Assembly (NCBI RefSeq): GCF_001975225.1
Contig: NZ_CP019445.1
Location: 3,224,001 to 3,288,000 of the forward strand
Direction of reading: 5' to 3'
Length of the DNA stretch: 64,000 bases
From: Kosakonia cowanii JCM 10956 = DSM 18146
Lineage (GTDB): Bacteria > Pseudomonadota > Gammaproteobacteria > Enterobacterales > Enterobacteriaceae
In this document: positions 46,991 through 56,469 of the stretch, piece after piece
Layout: each line of letters starts with the position of its first letter
Position numbering within the stretch: the first letter of the stretch is position 1
Program-made: the position numbers and the translations under genes
The notes under the pieces: model-generated
Databases searched by the model: none
What the model saw: the letters and a program-made list of their open reading frames with translations, nothing else
Told to the model about the DNA's origin: nothing

Positions 46991-47017
46991 AAACCGGTCT
47001 GTTGACCGGTTTTTTTC
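46991..47017. terminator. Bidirectional terminator between omptin gene and rnt
   Basis: Stem AACCGGTC/GACCGGTT with loop TGTT, A tract before and T tract after, in the convergent omptin/rnt junction. The rnt stop codon lies at its edge. Confidence 0.9.
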
Positions 47018-47672
47018 AGGCTTCTGAATCGACTTCTGGCGTCGGCAACGGCCAGCCGCCAAGCCGCTTCCAGCGGTTAACGATTTCACAAAACAGCTGT
47101 GCGGTCTGCTCCGTGTCATACAACGCCGAGTGTGCCTGGGTGGCGTCAAAAGCGATGCCGGCGGCCGCACAGGCTTTAGAAAGCACGGTTTGACCCAGTG
47201 CCAGCCCGCTCAATGAGGCGGTATCAAAGGTCACGAAGGGGTGAAACGGATTGCGTTTCATCGCCGAACGCTCGGCGGCAGCCATCATAAAGCTGTGATC
47301 GAAGGTCGCGTTATGCGCCACCATGATCGCCCGGTTGCAGTTCTGCTCTTTCATCCCTTTGCGCACCAGTTTGAAAATGGCATGCAGGGCGTCATATTCG
47401 CTTACCGCGCCGCGCAGCGGGTTGGTCGGGTCGATCCCATTAAACGCCAGCGCTTCCGGCTGCAGATTAGCTCCTTCGAATGGCTCAACGTGAAAGTGCA
47501 GGGTGCTGTCAGGCATCAGCCAGCCTTGCTCATCCATTTTTAACGTAACGGCGGCGACCTCCAGCAGGGCGTCGGTTTTGGCGTTAAACCCGGCGGTTTC
47601 AACATCGATTACCACAGGGTAAAAACCGCGAAAACGGTCGCACAGAGCAGTCAGTTGAGCATTATCGGACAT
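47016..47672 (-). CDS. rnt: Rnt, ribonuclease T
   Basis: DEDDh-family 3'-5' exoribonuclease, 218 residues, that trims the CCA end region of tRNA and matures stable RNA 3' ends. Exo motifs: [10 protein letters not shown] (Exo I), [10 protein letters not shown] (Exo II) and [16 protein letters not shown] [11 protein letters not shown] (Exo III with the catalytic His). E. coli length is 215. Follows gloA in the same direction; E. coli has lhr next, absent here. Confidence 0.97.
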   Translation of the reverse strand: MSDNAQLTALCDRFRGFYPVVIDVETAGFNAKTDALLEVAAVTLKMDEQGWLMPDSTLHFHVEPFEGANLQPEALAFNGIDPTNPLRGAVSEYDALHAIFKLVRKGMKEQNCNRAIMVAHNATFDHSFMMAAAERSAMKRNPFHPFVTFDTASLSGLALGQTVLSKACAAAGIAFDATQAHSALYDTEQTAQLFCEIVNRWKRLGGWPLPTPEVDSEA

Positions 47673-47739
47673 CAGGATCTCTTGATAGGAAAAAAGGGCA
47701 GCGCATTATGGCAAATTTTACGGAAAGATGTAAAACAGC

Positions 47740-47757
47740 GGGCGCATTGCGCGCCCG
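47740..47757 (-). terminator. Hairpin after gloA
   Basis: GGGCGC/GCGCCC with a 5-base loop directly after the gloA stop; on the minus strand it is followed by GCTGTTTTA, a weak T tract. Confidence 0.5.
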
Positions 47758-47763
47758 GGGGGA

Positions 47764-48171
47764 TCAGTGACCCAGACCGCGTCCGGCGTCTTTCTCTTCA
47801 ATCAGTTCGATTTTGTAACCGTCCGGATCTTCAACGAAGGCGATAACCGTGGTGCCGCCTTTAACCGGGCCAGCTTCACGGGTGACGTTGCCGCCGTTTT
47901 TGCGAATCGCTTCGCAGGACTCCGCCGCGTTTTCTACGCTCAGCGCGATGTGACCATACGCCGTGCCCAGCTCATAGCTGTCGACACCCCAGTTGTAGGT
48001 CAGCTCAATCACCGCTTCTTCGCTCTCATCACCGTAACCGACAAAAGCCAGCGAATATTTGTACTCCGGGTTTTCGCTGGTGCGCAGCAGTTTCATGCCC
48101 AGCACGTTGGTGTAGAAATTGATTGAGCGTTGCAGGTCGCCGACGCGCAGCATGGTGTGAAGTAAGCGCAT
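47764..48171 (-). CDS. gloA: GloA, glyoxalase I (lactoylglutathione lyase)
   Basis: Isomerises the methylglyoxal-glutathione hemithioacetal to S-lactoylglutathione, the main methylglyoxal detoxification route. 135 residues, the Ni-dependent class. Metal ligands His5 (MRLLHTML), Glu56 (VIELTYNW), His74 (YGHIALSV) and Glu122 (KIELIEEKD) are in place. In E. coli it is partly co-transcribed with nemRA, whose products also handle electrophiles; here it lies 95 bp after nemA, past a hairpin. Confidence 0.98.
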   Translation of the reverse strand: MRLLHTMLRVGDLQRSINFYTNVLGMKLLRTSENPEYKYSLAFVGYGDESEEAVIELTYNWGVDSYELGTAYGHIALSVENAAESCEAIRKNGGNVTREAGPVKGGTTVIAFVEDPDGYKIELIEEKDAGRGLGH

Positions 48172-48224
48172 AATATCCTCTTTTATGAATGCGTTAACGT
48201 TCCGGTTCGAAACACGGTTTTAGT

Positions 48225-48248
48225 ATAGCGGCCGATCCGGGCCGCTAT
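48225..48248 (-). terminator. Hairpin between nemA and gloA
   Basis: Nine-base-pair stem ATAGCGGCC/GGCCGCTAT with a 6-base loop, 18 bp after the nemA stop. No T tract follows; it may allow read-through to gloA. Confidence 0.5.
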
Positions 48249-48266
48249 CAAATCTCAATCCGCTTC

Positions 48267-49361
48267 TCAGAGAGAAGGGTAGTCGGTGTAACCTTCCGCG
48301 CCGCCGCCATAGAAGCTTTCCGGGCGCTGCGGGTTGAGTTCCGCTTTCAGCTGCAGGCGTTTTACCAGATCCGGGTTGGCGATATAGGCGCGGCCAAACG
48401 CCACGGCATCGATCAGCCCCTTGTTGATCAAGTCTTCGGCTTTCTCAACGCTGTATGCACCAGCGCCGATAATCGGGCCGTGGAAGCGCGCACGCACTTT
48501 TTCGCGGAACGTTTCGCTGTAGGGCTCACCGCCCGCCCAGTCCGGTTCGGACATGTGCAGGTACGCGATACCGCGTTTACCCAGCTCTTCAATCAGATAG
48601 AGCGCGTCAGCTTCTTCGTTCGGGCCATTGTCGGTGTTCTGGAAAGAGCCGATTGGCGAAACGCGAATACCGATGCGATCGGCGCTCCACTCTTCACACA
48701 CGGCGTCGATCACTTCCAGCACCAGGCGCGCGCGGTTTTCAACGCTGCCGCCATACTGGTCGGTACGCTGGTTTGCAGAAGGTGAGAGGAACTGGTGCAG
48801 CAGGTAGCCGTGGGCAGAGTGCAGCTCAACCAGATCGAAACCGGCTTCGCGTGCATTGGCAACGGCCTGACGGAAATCATTAACGATGCCTGGGATCTCA
48901 TCGGTCTCCAGCGCGCGCGGCATGGAGGTATCTTCACGGGTGGCGTTGCCGTTTTCATCACGCAGCGAGGTACGGGTACCCGCGCTGATGGCTGACGGCG
49001 CAACCGGTGCGGCACCGCCCGGCTGTAAGCTGCTGTGGGAGATACGGCCGGTGTGCCACAGCTGAACCGCAATACGGCCATCATCGGCATGCACGGCATC
49101 GGTGATCTTTTTCCAGGCGGCGATCTGCTCGTCGCTGTGCAGACCCGGCGCGCCCGCATAGCCTTTGGCCTGGGCGGAGATTTGCGTCGCTTCACTGATG
49201 ATAAGCCCGGCGCTGGCGCGTTGACGGTAATACTCCGCCATCAGCGGCGTCGGTACATCGCCCGGTTCAATGCTGCGCAGGCGCGTCAGGGGCGCCATCA
49301 ACACGCGGTTCGGTACGGTAATGGCACCGACTTTCAACGGCGTAAATAATTTACTGGACAT
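48267..49361 (-). CDS. nemA: NemA, N-ethylmaleimide reductase (old yellow enzyme family)
   Basis: FMN-dependent NADPH oxidoreductase of 364 residues that reduces activated alkenes, quinones and nitro-esters. Key stretches are [38 protein letters not shown] with the substrate-binding His pair, and the C-terminal [11 protein letters not shown]. The ATG at 49361 has AGGAG at 6 bp; the TTG two codons earlier is not needed. Second gene of nemRA, controlled by the electrophile- and HOCl-sensing repressor NemR. Confidence 0.97.
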   Translation of the reverse strand: MSSKLFTPLKVGAITVPNRVLMAPLTRLRSIEPGDVPTPLMAEYYRQRASAGLIISEATQISAQAKGYAGAPGLHSDEQIAAWKKITDAVHADDGRIAVQLWHTGRISHSSLQPGGAAPVAPSAISAGTRTSLRDENGNATREDTSMPRALETDEIPGIVNDFRQAVANAREAGFDLVELHSAHGYLLHQFLSPSANQRTDQYGGSVENRARLVLEVIDAVCEEWSADRIGIRVSPIGSFQNTDNGPNEEADALYLIEELGKRGIAYLHMSEPDWAGGEPYSETFREKVRARFHGPIIGAGAYSVEKAEDLINKGLIDAVAFGRAYIANPDLVKRLQLKAELNPQRPESFYGGGAEGYTDYPSL

Positions 49362-49375
49362 AAACAACTCCTGAA

Positions 49376-49390
49376 TAGACCGGTCGACTA
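49376..49390. promoter_or_regulatory. Palindrome between nemR and nemA, possible NemR site
   Basis: TAGACCGGTCGACTA contains the palindromic core GACCGGTC and lies in the 56-bp nemR-nemA gap, just upstream of the nemA ribosome-binding site. It resembles the kind of GACC/GGTC palindrome bound by NemR. I cannot confirm it as the operator. Confidence 0.35.
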
Positions 49391-49417
49391 GTAAAAGGTG
49401 AAATAAAAAGCCTGATG

Positions 49418-50014
49418 TTATTCAGGCCGGGTAATGATCTGCTGCGCATGCGCCAGCGCGCTTTCCAGCGGCACGGCACTGCGCGAAATTTTTGCCTGCA
49501 GGTTAGCGCCGAGCCACAGGGCATATAACACCTGCGCCTGGGTGTGGGCTTCACCGGCAAAGGCGAGGCTCTTATCATCGCGTCCCTGTTCCAGCGCTTT
49601 AGCTAACAGGGCGATAATTCCCCGTGCGCCGCTGTCCATCGCCGTGCGCATATCTTCCGAGAGATCGCACACTTCCGCCGAGAGTTTGACGGTAAGGCAG
49701 CCGCTGATGTGACCCTGCTGGCAAAACTGATTCAGGGTCTCCTGATAATAGGCCAGCAATCTGTCGCGCGGCGTACCCGGGCCGCTGGCAAAATGTTGCG
49801 CCAGCCGCTGGTGGTAACCGGCGTAGTGGCGCTCAAGCAGCGCCACGCCAAACGCCTCTTTCGAGCGAAAGTAGTGGTAGAAGGAGCCTTTCGGCACTTC
49901 CGCCGTTTTCAGTAATTCGCTCAACCCCATGCCGGTAAAGCCGCGATGCATACAGAGCTGCTCGCCGGTGGCCAGTAAGTGTTCGCGTGTATCGTGTTCA
50001 GAATTCTTGCGCAT
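49418..50014 (-). CDS. nemR: NemR, TetR-family electrophile/chlorine sensor
   Basis: TetR-family repressor of 198 residues. The helix-turn-helix is [25 protein letters not shown]. Conserved cysteines match those used by E. coli NemR for sensing N-ethylmaleimide, methylglyoxal and bleach, including the one in [11 protein letters not shown] and that in [14 protein letters not shown] two codons upstream is possible; ATG at 50014 is chosen. Represses nemRA and affects gloA. Divergent from ydhL. Confidence 0.96.
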   Translation of the reverse strand: MRKNSEHDTREHLLATGEQLCMHRGFTGMGLSELLKTAEVPKGSFYHYFRSKEAFGVALLERHYAGYHQRLAQHFASGPGTPRDRLLAYYQETLNQFCQQGHISGCLTVKLSAEVCDLSEDMRTAMDSGARGIIALLAKALEQGRDDKSLAFAGEAHTQAQVLYALWLGANLQAKISRSAVPLESALAHAQQIITRPE

Positions 50015-50122
50015 CGACACACTCTAGCGGGCGAACTTTGTGATGGCAATTGGCGAACAATGCGTTTTTAACAGTTGCGCAATATCTCACCGCGGTCTTG
50101 AATGTAGAGAAAGCCTGCATCT

Positions 50123-50374
50123 ATGGAGCGTCCATTGCCTGAACAACTGGAGTTTTTCCCGGTCCAGAGTCCGTGTCGCGGCATCTGTCAGTCAGATGAG
50201 CGCGGCTTTTGCCGTGGCTGTATGCGCAGCCGCGATGAGCGCTTTAACTGGCAAGCGATGAGTGATGCGCAAAAGCAGGAGGTGCTGCGCCTCTGCCGCC
50301 AACGTTTGCAGCGTAAATTGCGCGCAATGCGTGACCAACCCCCGGAAGAACCTGATCAACCTTCGCTGTTTTAA
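50123..50374 (+). CDS. ydhL: YdhL, DUF1289 protein
   Basis: An 83-residue cysteine-rich protein: QSPCRGICQSDERGFCRGCMRSRDERFNW holds four cysteines in the DUF1289 pattern, which suggests a metal or Fe-S site. The C-terminus EPDQPSLF matches E. coli YdhL. A TTG four codons after the ATG would give the E. coli length, so the start is uncertain. Function unknown. It precedes the oxidoreductase ydhF by about 50 bp in the same direction. Confidence 0.9.
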   Translation: MERPLPEQLEFFPVQSPCRGICQSDERGFCRGCMRSRDERFNWQAMSDAQKQEVLRLCRQRLQRKLRAMRDQPPEEPDQPSLF

Positions 50375-50422
50375 GGGCAAAAATGGGTATACTCGGGGCA
50401 AATTACCTTCGAGGAAATCATG

Positions 50423-51319
50423 ATGGTTCAGCGTATTGCCCTTGCGCCGCAAGGTCCTGAGTTCTCACGTTTTGTGATGGGTTACTGGCGTCTGATGGAG
50501 TGGAATTTCACGCCGCGCCAACTGGTCAGTTTTATTGAAGCTCATCTCGATCTTGGCGTCACCACCGTCGATCATGCCGATATCTATGGCGGCTATCAGT
50601 GTGAAGCCGCCTTCGGTGAAGCCCTCAACCTTGCCCCGCATCTGCGCGCGCGCATGGAGATGGTCACTAAATGTGGCATCGCCACCACCGCGAAGCCGGA
50701 ACACGCGCTCGGTCACTACATCACCGAGCGCGACCATATTATTCGCAGCGCCGAGCAGTCGCTGGTCAACCTGGCGACCGACTATCTCGATCTGCTGTTG
50801 ATCCATCGCCCGGATCCGCTGATGGATGCCGATGAAGTCGCCGAAGCCTTTTTACAGCTGCATCAGAGCGGTAAAGTGCGCCACTTCGGCGTCTCTAACT
50901 TTACGCCTGCGCAATTCTCCCTGCTGCAATCACGGCTGCCGTTTACGCTGGTCACCAATCAGGTAGAGATCTCGCCTGTGCACCAGCCGCTGCTGCTTGA
51001 TGGCACGCTCGATCAACTGCAGCAGTTGCGTATCCGCCCGATGGCGTGGTCCTGCCTGGGCGGCGGGCGCATCTTCAGCGATGCTGACTGCCAGCCGCTG
51101 CGCGATGAGCTGCACCAGGTGGCAACGGAGCTGAACGCCGAAAATATTGAGCAGGTGATCTATGCCTGGGTGCTGCGCTTACCCTCTGCGCCGCTGCCGA
51201 TTATCGGCTCCGGCAAAATTGAGCGCGTGCGTTCATCCCTTGGCGCGCTGAATCTACAGATGTCCCGCCAGCAGTGGTTCCGCATCCGTAAAGCGGCGCT
51301 CGGCTACGACGTGCCGTAA
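50423..51319 (+). CDS. ydhF: YdhF, aldo-keto reductase family oxidoreductase
   Basis: A 298-residue NADPH-dependent aldo-keto reductase of the YdhF subgroup. Catalytic Asp and Tyr lie in TVDHADIYGGYQCE, Lys in VTKCGIATTAK and His in DLLLIHRPDPL. The NADP-binding C-terminal part is PLPIIGSGKIERVRSSL. The second ATG (50423) has GAGGAAA at good spacing. Physiological substrate unknown. Downstream neighbour sodC is 78 bp away. Confidence 0.95.
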   Translation: MVQRIALAPQGPEFSRFVMGYWRLMEWNFTPRQLVSFIEAHLDLGVTTVDHADIYGGYQCEAAFGEALNLAPHLRARMEMVTKCGIATTAKPEHALGHYITERDHIIRSAEQSLVNLATDYLDLLLIHRPDPLMDADEVAEAFLQLHQSGKVRHFGVSNFTPAQFSLLQSRLPFTLVTNQVEISPVHQPLLLDGTLDQLQQLRIRPMAWSCLGGGRIFSDADCQPLRDELHQVATELNAENIEQVIYAWVLRLPSAPLPIIGSGKIERVRSSLGALNLQMSRQQWFRIRKAALGYDVP

Positions 51320-51397
51320 GCTAACGCTATGACCTCCCGGTGAAATGTGCCGCTCTGGCCTACACTTACAGAGCGAAAACAATCCAACGGAGGTCAT

Positions 51398-51919
51398 ATG
51401 AAGCGTTTTAGTCTGGCAATGCTGGCTCTGCTCACCTGTGCGGGTGCGCAGGCCGCCAGTGAAGAAGTGCAGATGAACCTCGTCACCGCGCAGGGCGTCG
51501 GGCAGTCCGTCGGTAGCGTGAAGATCAGCGAAACCGATAAAGGGCTGGAGTTTGCGCCCGACCTCAACGCGCTGCCGCCCGGCGAGCACGGTTTCCATGT
51601 TCATGCGAAAGGGAGCTGCGAACCGGCGATGAAAGAGGGCAAGCCCTCTGCCGCTGAAGCCGCGGGTGGCCACCTCGATCCTCATAAAACAGGCAAACAT
51701 GCAGGACCGGAAGGGGAAGGCCATTTAGGCGACCTGCCGGTGCTGGTGGTCAATAATGACGGTAAAGCGACCGATGCCGTCGTCGCGCCGCGCCTGAAAA
51801 AGCTGGACGAGGTGAAAGGTAAGGCGCTGATGATCCACGTCGGTGGCGATAACATGTCCGATCAGCCGAAACCGCTCGGCGGTGGCGGGGCGCGTTATGC
51901 CTGCGGCGTAATTAAGTAA
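51398..51919 (+). CDS. sodC: SodC, periplasmic Cu/Zn superoxide dismutase
   Basis: A 173-residue precursor with a signal peptide to Ala19 (GAQA). Copper and zinc ligands are visible in [37 protein letters not shown] and [10 protein letters not shown]; the disulfide pair is Cys in GSCEP and [16 protein letters not shown] precedes the ATG. It is convergent with ydhK and overlaps it by 8 bp, so their 3' ends are mutually antisense. It is the only superoxide dismutase in this window, since sodB is missing from its usual place. Confidence 0.97.
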   Translation: MKRFSLAMLALLTCAGAQAASEEVQMNLVTAQGVGQSVGSVKISETDKGLEFAPDLNALPPGEHGFHVHAKGSCEPAMKEGKPSAAEAAGGHLDPHKTGKHAGPEGEGHLGDLPVLVVNNDGKATDAVVAPRLKKLDEVKGKALMIHVGGDNMSDQPKPLGGGGARYACGVIK

Positions 51920-53936
51920 CCGGCTCGCTGATTGTCCCTGGCGCGGGCGCGTTTTCCAGCTGGGCAAGCGCGCAGTAAAGACGCCAGATTAGCGAGGCGA
52001 GTTCCCGCGCGGCGGGCTGGTGATGCTGGCCCAGCGCCGCGCAAATCCGATCTAACTCTGCGAGCGTGGCGTTGAGCGACCGTTGCTGCACGCCGCGCTC
52101 GCTCATCACATCCCGCAGCAGACCAATGGCGCGATCGCGCACCCGGCTTAACGGATCGGAACGCGTCTCCCAGCCGCGCAGTTGCCACACCACATGCGAA
52201 CAGTTGAGCAGCACCACGCCCCAGCGCAACAACCAGCGCCGCGCCTGTGCATCCTGGCTGTTACTGAGCTGGCTGATGTGGTGATAAACAACCGACTCAT
52301 ATTGGTGTTCCTGCAGCCTCGGCGTGCGGCTCAGTTGGTCAACAAAATGGCGGCGCAGGGCGCGAATATGGCGACGGCTTTTGCGCGCATCCGATCCCGG
52401 TCGCAGCACCGCAAAGGCGAGCCAGGCCAGCGCTACGCCGAGGATCTTTGCCAGATCGGCATTGAGAAAATCGGCAAAATCAAACACCGGTGGGTCGCTC
52501 ACCGCGATAAACGATCCCATAAAGACAATCAGTTGCCCCCACAGCCCGGCGCGCTTTGGCATCTGAAGCTTGAGCAATTGCAGGGTGGTAAGCAGCGGAA
52601 AGAGAAACAGCAGAAACAGCGCAAGCGCGTTGATCTGCACCATCAGGCCAAATTTCACCACAAAGCTAAACAGCGTCAGCAGGGCAAGTGTGCGCAACAG
52701 CAGAGTTAAAGAGTTGAACGGCGCGGGCGAAACGGAGTAGAGCACACAACTGATCGCCGCCAGCGTCAGCGCGGCGGAGCCATGCTCCCACTGCGCGTTA
52801 AGACTCCACGCCCCGACCATGATCAGCGCGACAAAGGTTCGCAGCCCGCTCCACAGCGCCTCGGCATTGTCGATATCACGCATTAACGCCGGGCTGCGCG
52901 GTGGCAGCGCTTCGCTTACCGGCGAGGCATTTTCCAGATGGCGTAACCAGCGGCTGCTGGCAAGGTATAACCGACAAAAGTAGCGCAGCCGCTGCCAGAA
53001 AGCGTGATGGCGATAGTCAGCGTCCGGCGCAGGTGCCAGCGGAGCAATGATGCGCGCGACCGTGAGCGCGTCGGCATCGTGATGCGCCAGCTCTGCCAGC
53101 AGCTGCTCAAGCACAGGGCGCAGAGAGGCGGGCGCGTCTGGCCAGTTGAGCATCATTCGCCGCAGGCTGGAGATGACGCTGGTCATGCGCAACTGCTGAT
53201 GGAGCAGCCAGGTGAGCACGCGGTTTTGACGGCGAAAGCGATAGTGGCTCCAGAAGGCCTGAATGCGCAGCAGGTTCGTGGTGAGGATCTGCCCAATCAG
53301 GCTCTCATGCGCGTTGCGGATGGCGTCGTTTGTTTCGGCTTGCCAGAGCAGGCTGGCGTGCTCCAGCAGCCGGGCATGCATCCTTCTTAGCGCGGCGAGC
53401 AGCGTCGGGCCATCGGCGGTGCCGGGCAGGATCATCATCATCAGGCCGCCGCACAGAATGCCGAGAATCACCTCGCAGACGCGTGCCTGGGCGATGTCCC
53501 ACAATTCGGTAATTTCAGTGATATTGGTCATCGCAAACGCGATGATGGCAGCGGTGTAGCCCGCCAGCTGGAAGGCGTAGGCGACATTATTGCTGAACTG
53601 GGCGCAGGCCCAGGTGCAGAAGGCTATCCAGCCCGCCATGGCAAACAGAAAAAGCCACGGATCGTTAAGGGTTTGCCCGGCGATAATCAGTGCGGCGCAC
53701 GCCCCAAGCAGGCTGCCGGCAATGCGCCCGAGGCTTTTACTGATCACGCCGCCGACGGTGGGAAAACTGACGACCGCCGCAGAGGTCATTGCCCAGTAAG
53801 GCTCGTCAAGATTGAGCGCATAGGCAAGCGTCAGGGCGAGGCACATAGCAATGCCGTTACGCAGCGCGTAGCGCCACTGGCCGCCAGTCGCCTTAACCCA
53901 CGGCAGGTTTTGCCACAGTTGCGCCAGCCTGCTCAC
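51912..53936 (-). CDS. ydhK: YdhK, FUSC/AaeB-like efflux transporter subunit
   Basis: A 674-residue inner-membrane protein with two sets of hydrophobic segments (about residues 22-180 and 360-520), separated and followed by cytoplasmic helical domains, the layout of the FUSC (fusaric acid resistance) and AaeB families. The start [27 protein letters not shown] is close to E. coli YdhK. It overlaps ydhJ by 4 bp and completes the ydhIJK operon, a probable efflux system for aromatic acids or similar compounds. Substrate unknown. Confidence 0.92.
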   Translation of the reverse strand: MSRLAQLWQNLPWVKATGGQWRYALRNGIAMCLALTLAYALNLDEPYWAMTSAAVVSFPTVGGVISKSLGRIAGSLLGACAALIIAGQTLNDPWLFLFAMAGWIAFCTWACAQFSNNVAYAFQLAGYTAAIIAFAMTNITEITELWDIAQARVCEVILGILCGGLMMMILPGTADGPTLLAALRRMHARLLEHASLLWQAETNDAIRNAHESLIGQILTTNLLRIQAFWSHYRFRRQNRVLTWLLHQQLRMTSVISSLRRMMLNWPDAPASLRPVLEQLLAELAHHDADALTVARIIAPLAPAPDADYRHHAFWQRLRYFCRLYLASSRWLRHLENASPVSEALPPRSPALMRDIDNAEALWSGLRTFVALIMVGAWSLNAQWEHGSAALTLAAISCVLYSVSPAPFNSLTLLLRTLALLTLFSFVVKFGLMVQINALALFLLFLFPLLTTLQLLKLQMPKRAGLWGQLIVFMGSFIAVSDPPVFDFADFLNADLAKILGVALAWLAFAVLRPGSDARKSRRHIRALRRHFVDQLSRTPRLQEHQYESVVYHHISQLSNSQDAQARRWLLRWGVVLLNCSHVVWQLRGWETRSDPLSRVRDRAIGLLRDVMSERGVQQRSLNATLAELDRICAALGQHHQPAARELASLIWRLYCALAQLENAPAPGTISEPVT

Positions 53937-54796
53937 GGCTGCTCGCTGATGGTCACGGTGCAGGTAGTGCCAGCCACCAGCGTTATTCCCTGCGGCAGGG
54001 CGTCAAACTGAATGCGTACCGGCACACGCTGCGCCAGCCGCACCCATGGAACCGTCGGTTTTATATCCGCCACCAGCCCGCTGTCCGCCTCCACGCTCTG
54101 ATCATAAATGGCGCGACCAATGCTGGCTACGTGACCCTGTAACGTTTTGTTGCTGCTGTAGAGCACAATCTTCGCTGCGGCACCTTCACGAATATGGCGC
54201 AGTTTGGTCTCTTCGAAATAGCCGACGACATAAAACGAGTGGCTGTCGACCAGCGCAAATACCGGCTGACCGGCAGTGGCGTAGTTGCCCGTGCGCGCAG
54301 AGAGGTTAGTCACCCAGCCATCAACCGGCGCGGTAACGCGGGTTTGCGCCAGCTGCCATTTCGCCTGGTTAAGCTGCGCCGTGGCGACGGCGACATCGGC
54401 CTGCGCCGCTTTCACGCCAATATTGGCGGTGTCGAGGTCTTCAGCCGAAATGTAGTTATGTGAGAGGTGACGGCGGCGGTTGGCTTCGTTATTGGCTTTT
54501 GCCAGCTCCGTTTGCGCCTTCGCCAGTTGCCCTTCGGCATTCACTACCGCGATGTGATAAGGGGTATCGTCAAGCAGAAACAGCAAATCGCCTGCGTGAA
54601 CATACTGGTTATCTTTCACCGCCAGCTGGCGAATACTGCCGGAGACCTGCGGCGTGATGCTCACCTGCTCGGCACGCACTTTGCCATCCCGCGTCCAGGG
54701 CGACTGCATATAGACATTCCACATCCACCAGCCTGCGGCCAGCGCAATCGCCACGACCAATAACGTTGAGAAATACTTCAGTGAGTTAAGCCGCAT
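53933..54796 (-). CDS. ydhJ: YdhJ, HlyD-type membrane fusion protein
   Basis: Periplasmic adaptor of 287 residues anchored by an N-terminal membrane helix ([21 protein letters not shown]). The barrel-sandwich/lipoyl part begins [19 protein letters not shown], the alpha-helical hairpin spans about residues 75-145, and the second lipoyl half follows with [14 protein letters not shown]. The long open frame upstream covers ydhI in another frame; the ATG at 54796 gives the family N-terminus. Works with YdhK, with which it shares an ATGA overlap. Confidence 0.94.
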   Translation of the reverse strand: MRLNSLKYFSTLLVVAIALAAGWWMWNVYMQSPWTRDGKVRAEQVSITPQVSGSIRQLAVKDNQYVHAGDLLFLLDDTPYHIAVVNAEGQLAKAQTELAKANNEANRRRHLSHNYISAEDLDTANIGVKAAQADVAVATAQLNQAKWQLAQTRVTAPVDGWVTNLSARTGNYATAGQPVFALVDSHSFYVVGYFEETKLRHIREGAAAKIVLYSSNKTLQGHVASIGRAIYDQSVEADSGLVADIKPTVPWVRLAQRVPVRIQFDALPQGITLVAGTTCTVTISEQP

Positions 54797-54798
54797 CG

Positions 54799-55035
54799 TT
54801 ACCACACCATCAACAGGCCGAGCGCGAGGCTCAGCGCAATCACAAAGAGGGAGAGATCCATCAGCATCGGGTGCCAGATGTCGCCCGCGTAGATCCAGTC
54901 GCGCAGCAGGCGGTGCGCCATCAGCCAGATAAGAAAACCCAGCATCACGGCTTTGAAGAGCGGCGGAAAATAGACCGAGGCGCCAAAGATAAGATCCTGG
55001 AAGGGTAAATCGGGAGAACTTGAGGTTAACTTCAC
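54799..55035 (-). CDS. ydhI: YdhI, DUF1656 small membrane protein
   Basis: A 78-residue protein with two hydrophobic segments (about residues 22-45 and 58-77), DUF1656 family, which includes AaeX. First gene of ydhIJK, only 2 bp before ydhJ. Such small proteins accompany FUSC-type efflux pumps, but their role is unknown. Divergent from slyA, which represses this operon in E. coli relatives; palindromes in the shared region fit that. Confidence 0.93.
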   Translation of the reverse strand: MKLTSSSPDLPFQDLIFGASVYFPPLFKAVMLGFLIWLMAHRLLRDWIYAGDIWHPMLMDLSLFVIALSLALGLLMVW

Positions 55036-55111
55036 GCGTCACTGTCCTGTTTAAAATAAGTGCGCCAGCGCGCGGAAAGCGGCGCGGCACAAGCCCTGGC
55101 GAGGCGAGCAA

Positions 55112-55179
55112 TATATTTGTTTTACAAATATAAATGCTGCAAACTATTCTGAAATGAGTATAATAACTTAGCAAACTAA
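55112..55179. promoter_or_regulatory. SlyA-type operator region between ydhI and slyA
   Basis: TTAGCAAACTAA (55168-55179) differs from the SlyA consensus TTAGCAAGCTAA at one base and lies 16 bp before the slyA start, suiting autorepression. A second palindrome ATATTTGT-TTT-ACAAATAT (55112-55130) lies nearer ydhI. Confidence 0.65.
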
Positions 55180-55195
55180 TTATAAGGAGATGAAA

Positions 55196-55630
55196 TTGGA
55201 ATCGCCATTAGGTTCTGATCTGGCACGCTTAGTGCGCATTTGGCGTGCTTTGATTGACCATCGCCTAAAACCTCTGGAATTAACGCAGACACACTGGGTG
55301 ACGCTGCACAATATTCATCAGTTACCGCCCGACCAGTCGCAAATTCAACTGGCAAAAGCGATCGGCATTGAGCAGCCTTCACTGGTGCGCACGCTCGATC
55401 AACTGGAAGAGAAGGGCCTGATTTCTCGCCAGACTTGCGCCAGCGATCGGCGGGCAAAACGCATTAAATTGACTGACAAAGCGTCGCCTATCATCGATCA
55501 GATGGAGACGGTAATTCGTAAGACCCGGGGTGAGATTTTATCCGGGTTCTCTGCGGAGGAGCTTGAGATGTTGATTAAGATGATCGCCCGGCTGGAGCAC
55601 AATATTACCGAGCTCCAGTCGCGAGACTAA
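55196..55630 (+). CDS. slyA: SlyA, MarR-family transcription regulator
   Basis: Dimeric winged-helix regulator that mostly counteracts H-NS silencing at virulence and surface genes. 144 residues. The start is TTG at 55196: the ATG two codons earlier directly abuts AAGGAG with no spacer, whereas TTG has normal spacing and gives the family N-terminus [16 protein letters not shown]. coli slyA also uses TTG. The recognition helix region [24 protein letters not shown] and wing [13 protein letters not shown] are essentially invariant. It could control the AT-rich adhesin locus in this window, by inference only. Confidence 0.97.
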   Translation: MESPLGSDLARLVRIWRALIDHRLKPLELTQTHWVTLHNIHQLPPDQSQIQLAKAIGIEQPSLVRTLDQLEEKGLISRQTCASDRRAKRIKLTDKASPIIDQMETVIRKTRGEILSGFSAEELEMLIKMIARLEHNITELQSRD

Positions 55631-55634
55631 AAGC

Positions 55635-55664
55635 AAAAAGCCTTGCAATCGCAAGGCTTTTTTT
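55635..55664 (+). terminator. Terminator of slyA
   Basis: Twelve-base-pair stem AAAAAGCCTTGC/GCAAGGCTTTTT with loop AATC and a T tract, 4 bp after the stop codon. Confidence 0.93.
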
Positions 55665-55719
55665 ATGCCCGTTAAGGGCGGGCTTATGCGGCCATCAGCA
55701 TGACCGCACACGCTTATGA

Positions 55720-56187
55720 TTAACGCGGGGAAACGGTAATTTCGCGGCCGTTGCTCGCCATGACGACGCGCTGACCTGCAACGTATTGGGTTTTACCCTG
55801 TTTCTGCACCACCATAATGGTGTTGCCGTCATCCTTACGAATTTCCAGCTCCACGCCCTGGGTTTTGTTCATCGCACCCTGTGCGGATTGACCCGCAACG
55901 CCACCGGCTACTGCACCTGCGGCGGTTGCCAGCGAACGACCTGCGCCGCCGCCAACGGTGTTGCCCAGGAAACCACCCAGTACGGCACCACCCAGCGCGC
56001 CGATAACATTGCTGTCATCACCGCCCTGAATCTGCACCGGACGAACGTTAACCACGGTGCCGTAAGTGACATTTTGCACCTGTTTGGCTTCGGATGCAGA
56101 GTAGACGTCGCCGGAGAGCGAGTCGTTATTCACACACCCAGCCAATGTAAAACCAACCAGCGAAACTGCCAGTGCACGTAACATCAT
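55720..56187 (-). CDS. slyB: SlyB, outer-membrane lipoprotein
   Basis: A 155-residue lipoprotein of the 17-kDa antigen family. The lipobox is FTLAGC, lipidated Cys18. A glycine-rich double hairpin, VIGALGGAVLGGFLGNTVGGG and TAAGAVAGGVAGQ, spans residues 60-100, then a small beta domain. In E. coli and Salmonella slyB belongs to the PhoP regulon and protects outer-membrane proteins under stress; I do not see a clear PhoP box here. AGGAG lies 8 bp before the first ATG. Confidence 0.96.
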   Translation of the reverse strand: MMLRALAVSLVGFTLAGCVNNDSLSGDVYSASEAKQVQNVTYGTVVNVRPVQIQGGDDSNVIGALGGAVLGGFLGNTVGGGAGRSLATAAGAVAGGVAGQSAQGAMNKTQGVELEIRKDDGNTIMVVQKQGKTQYVAGQRVVMASNGREITVSPR

Positions 56188-56469
56188 TTATGAATCTCCT
56201 GTTCACCATGAAACGCCCTTGCGAGCATCCGTCATGGCTAAATTATATGGCATATTCGCAATGCCACTCGAATCTTCAGCCAATTCCCGAAAAAAATGAT
56301 ACACAAAGCGCGATCAACCCGATCTAAACGAAGCGATTATAAGCGTACTTTGCGCCATTTACACTTAAGCAAAATGGTGAGGATTGTTAAAAAGTGTTTG
56401 CAGTTGATGGCGTAAACGGACGCTTTATGGTGGAGTGGAGCCTCTTTGCCATGCATGAAAGGAAGGGAT

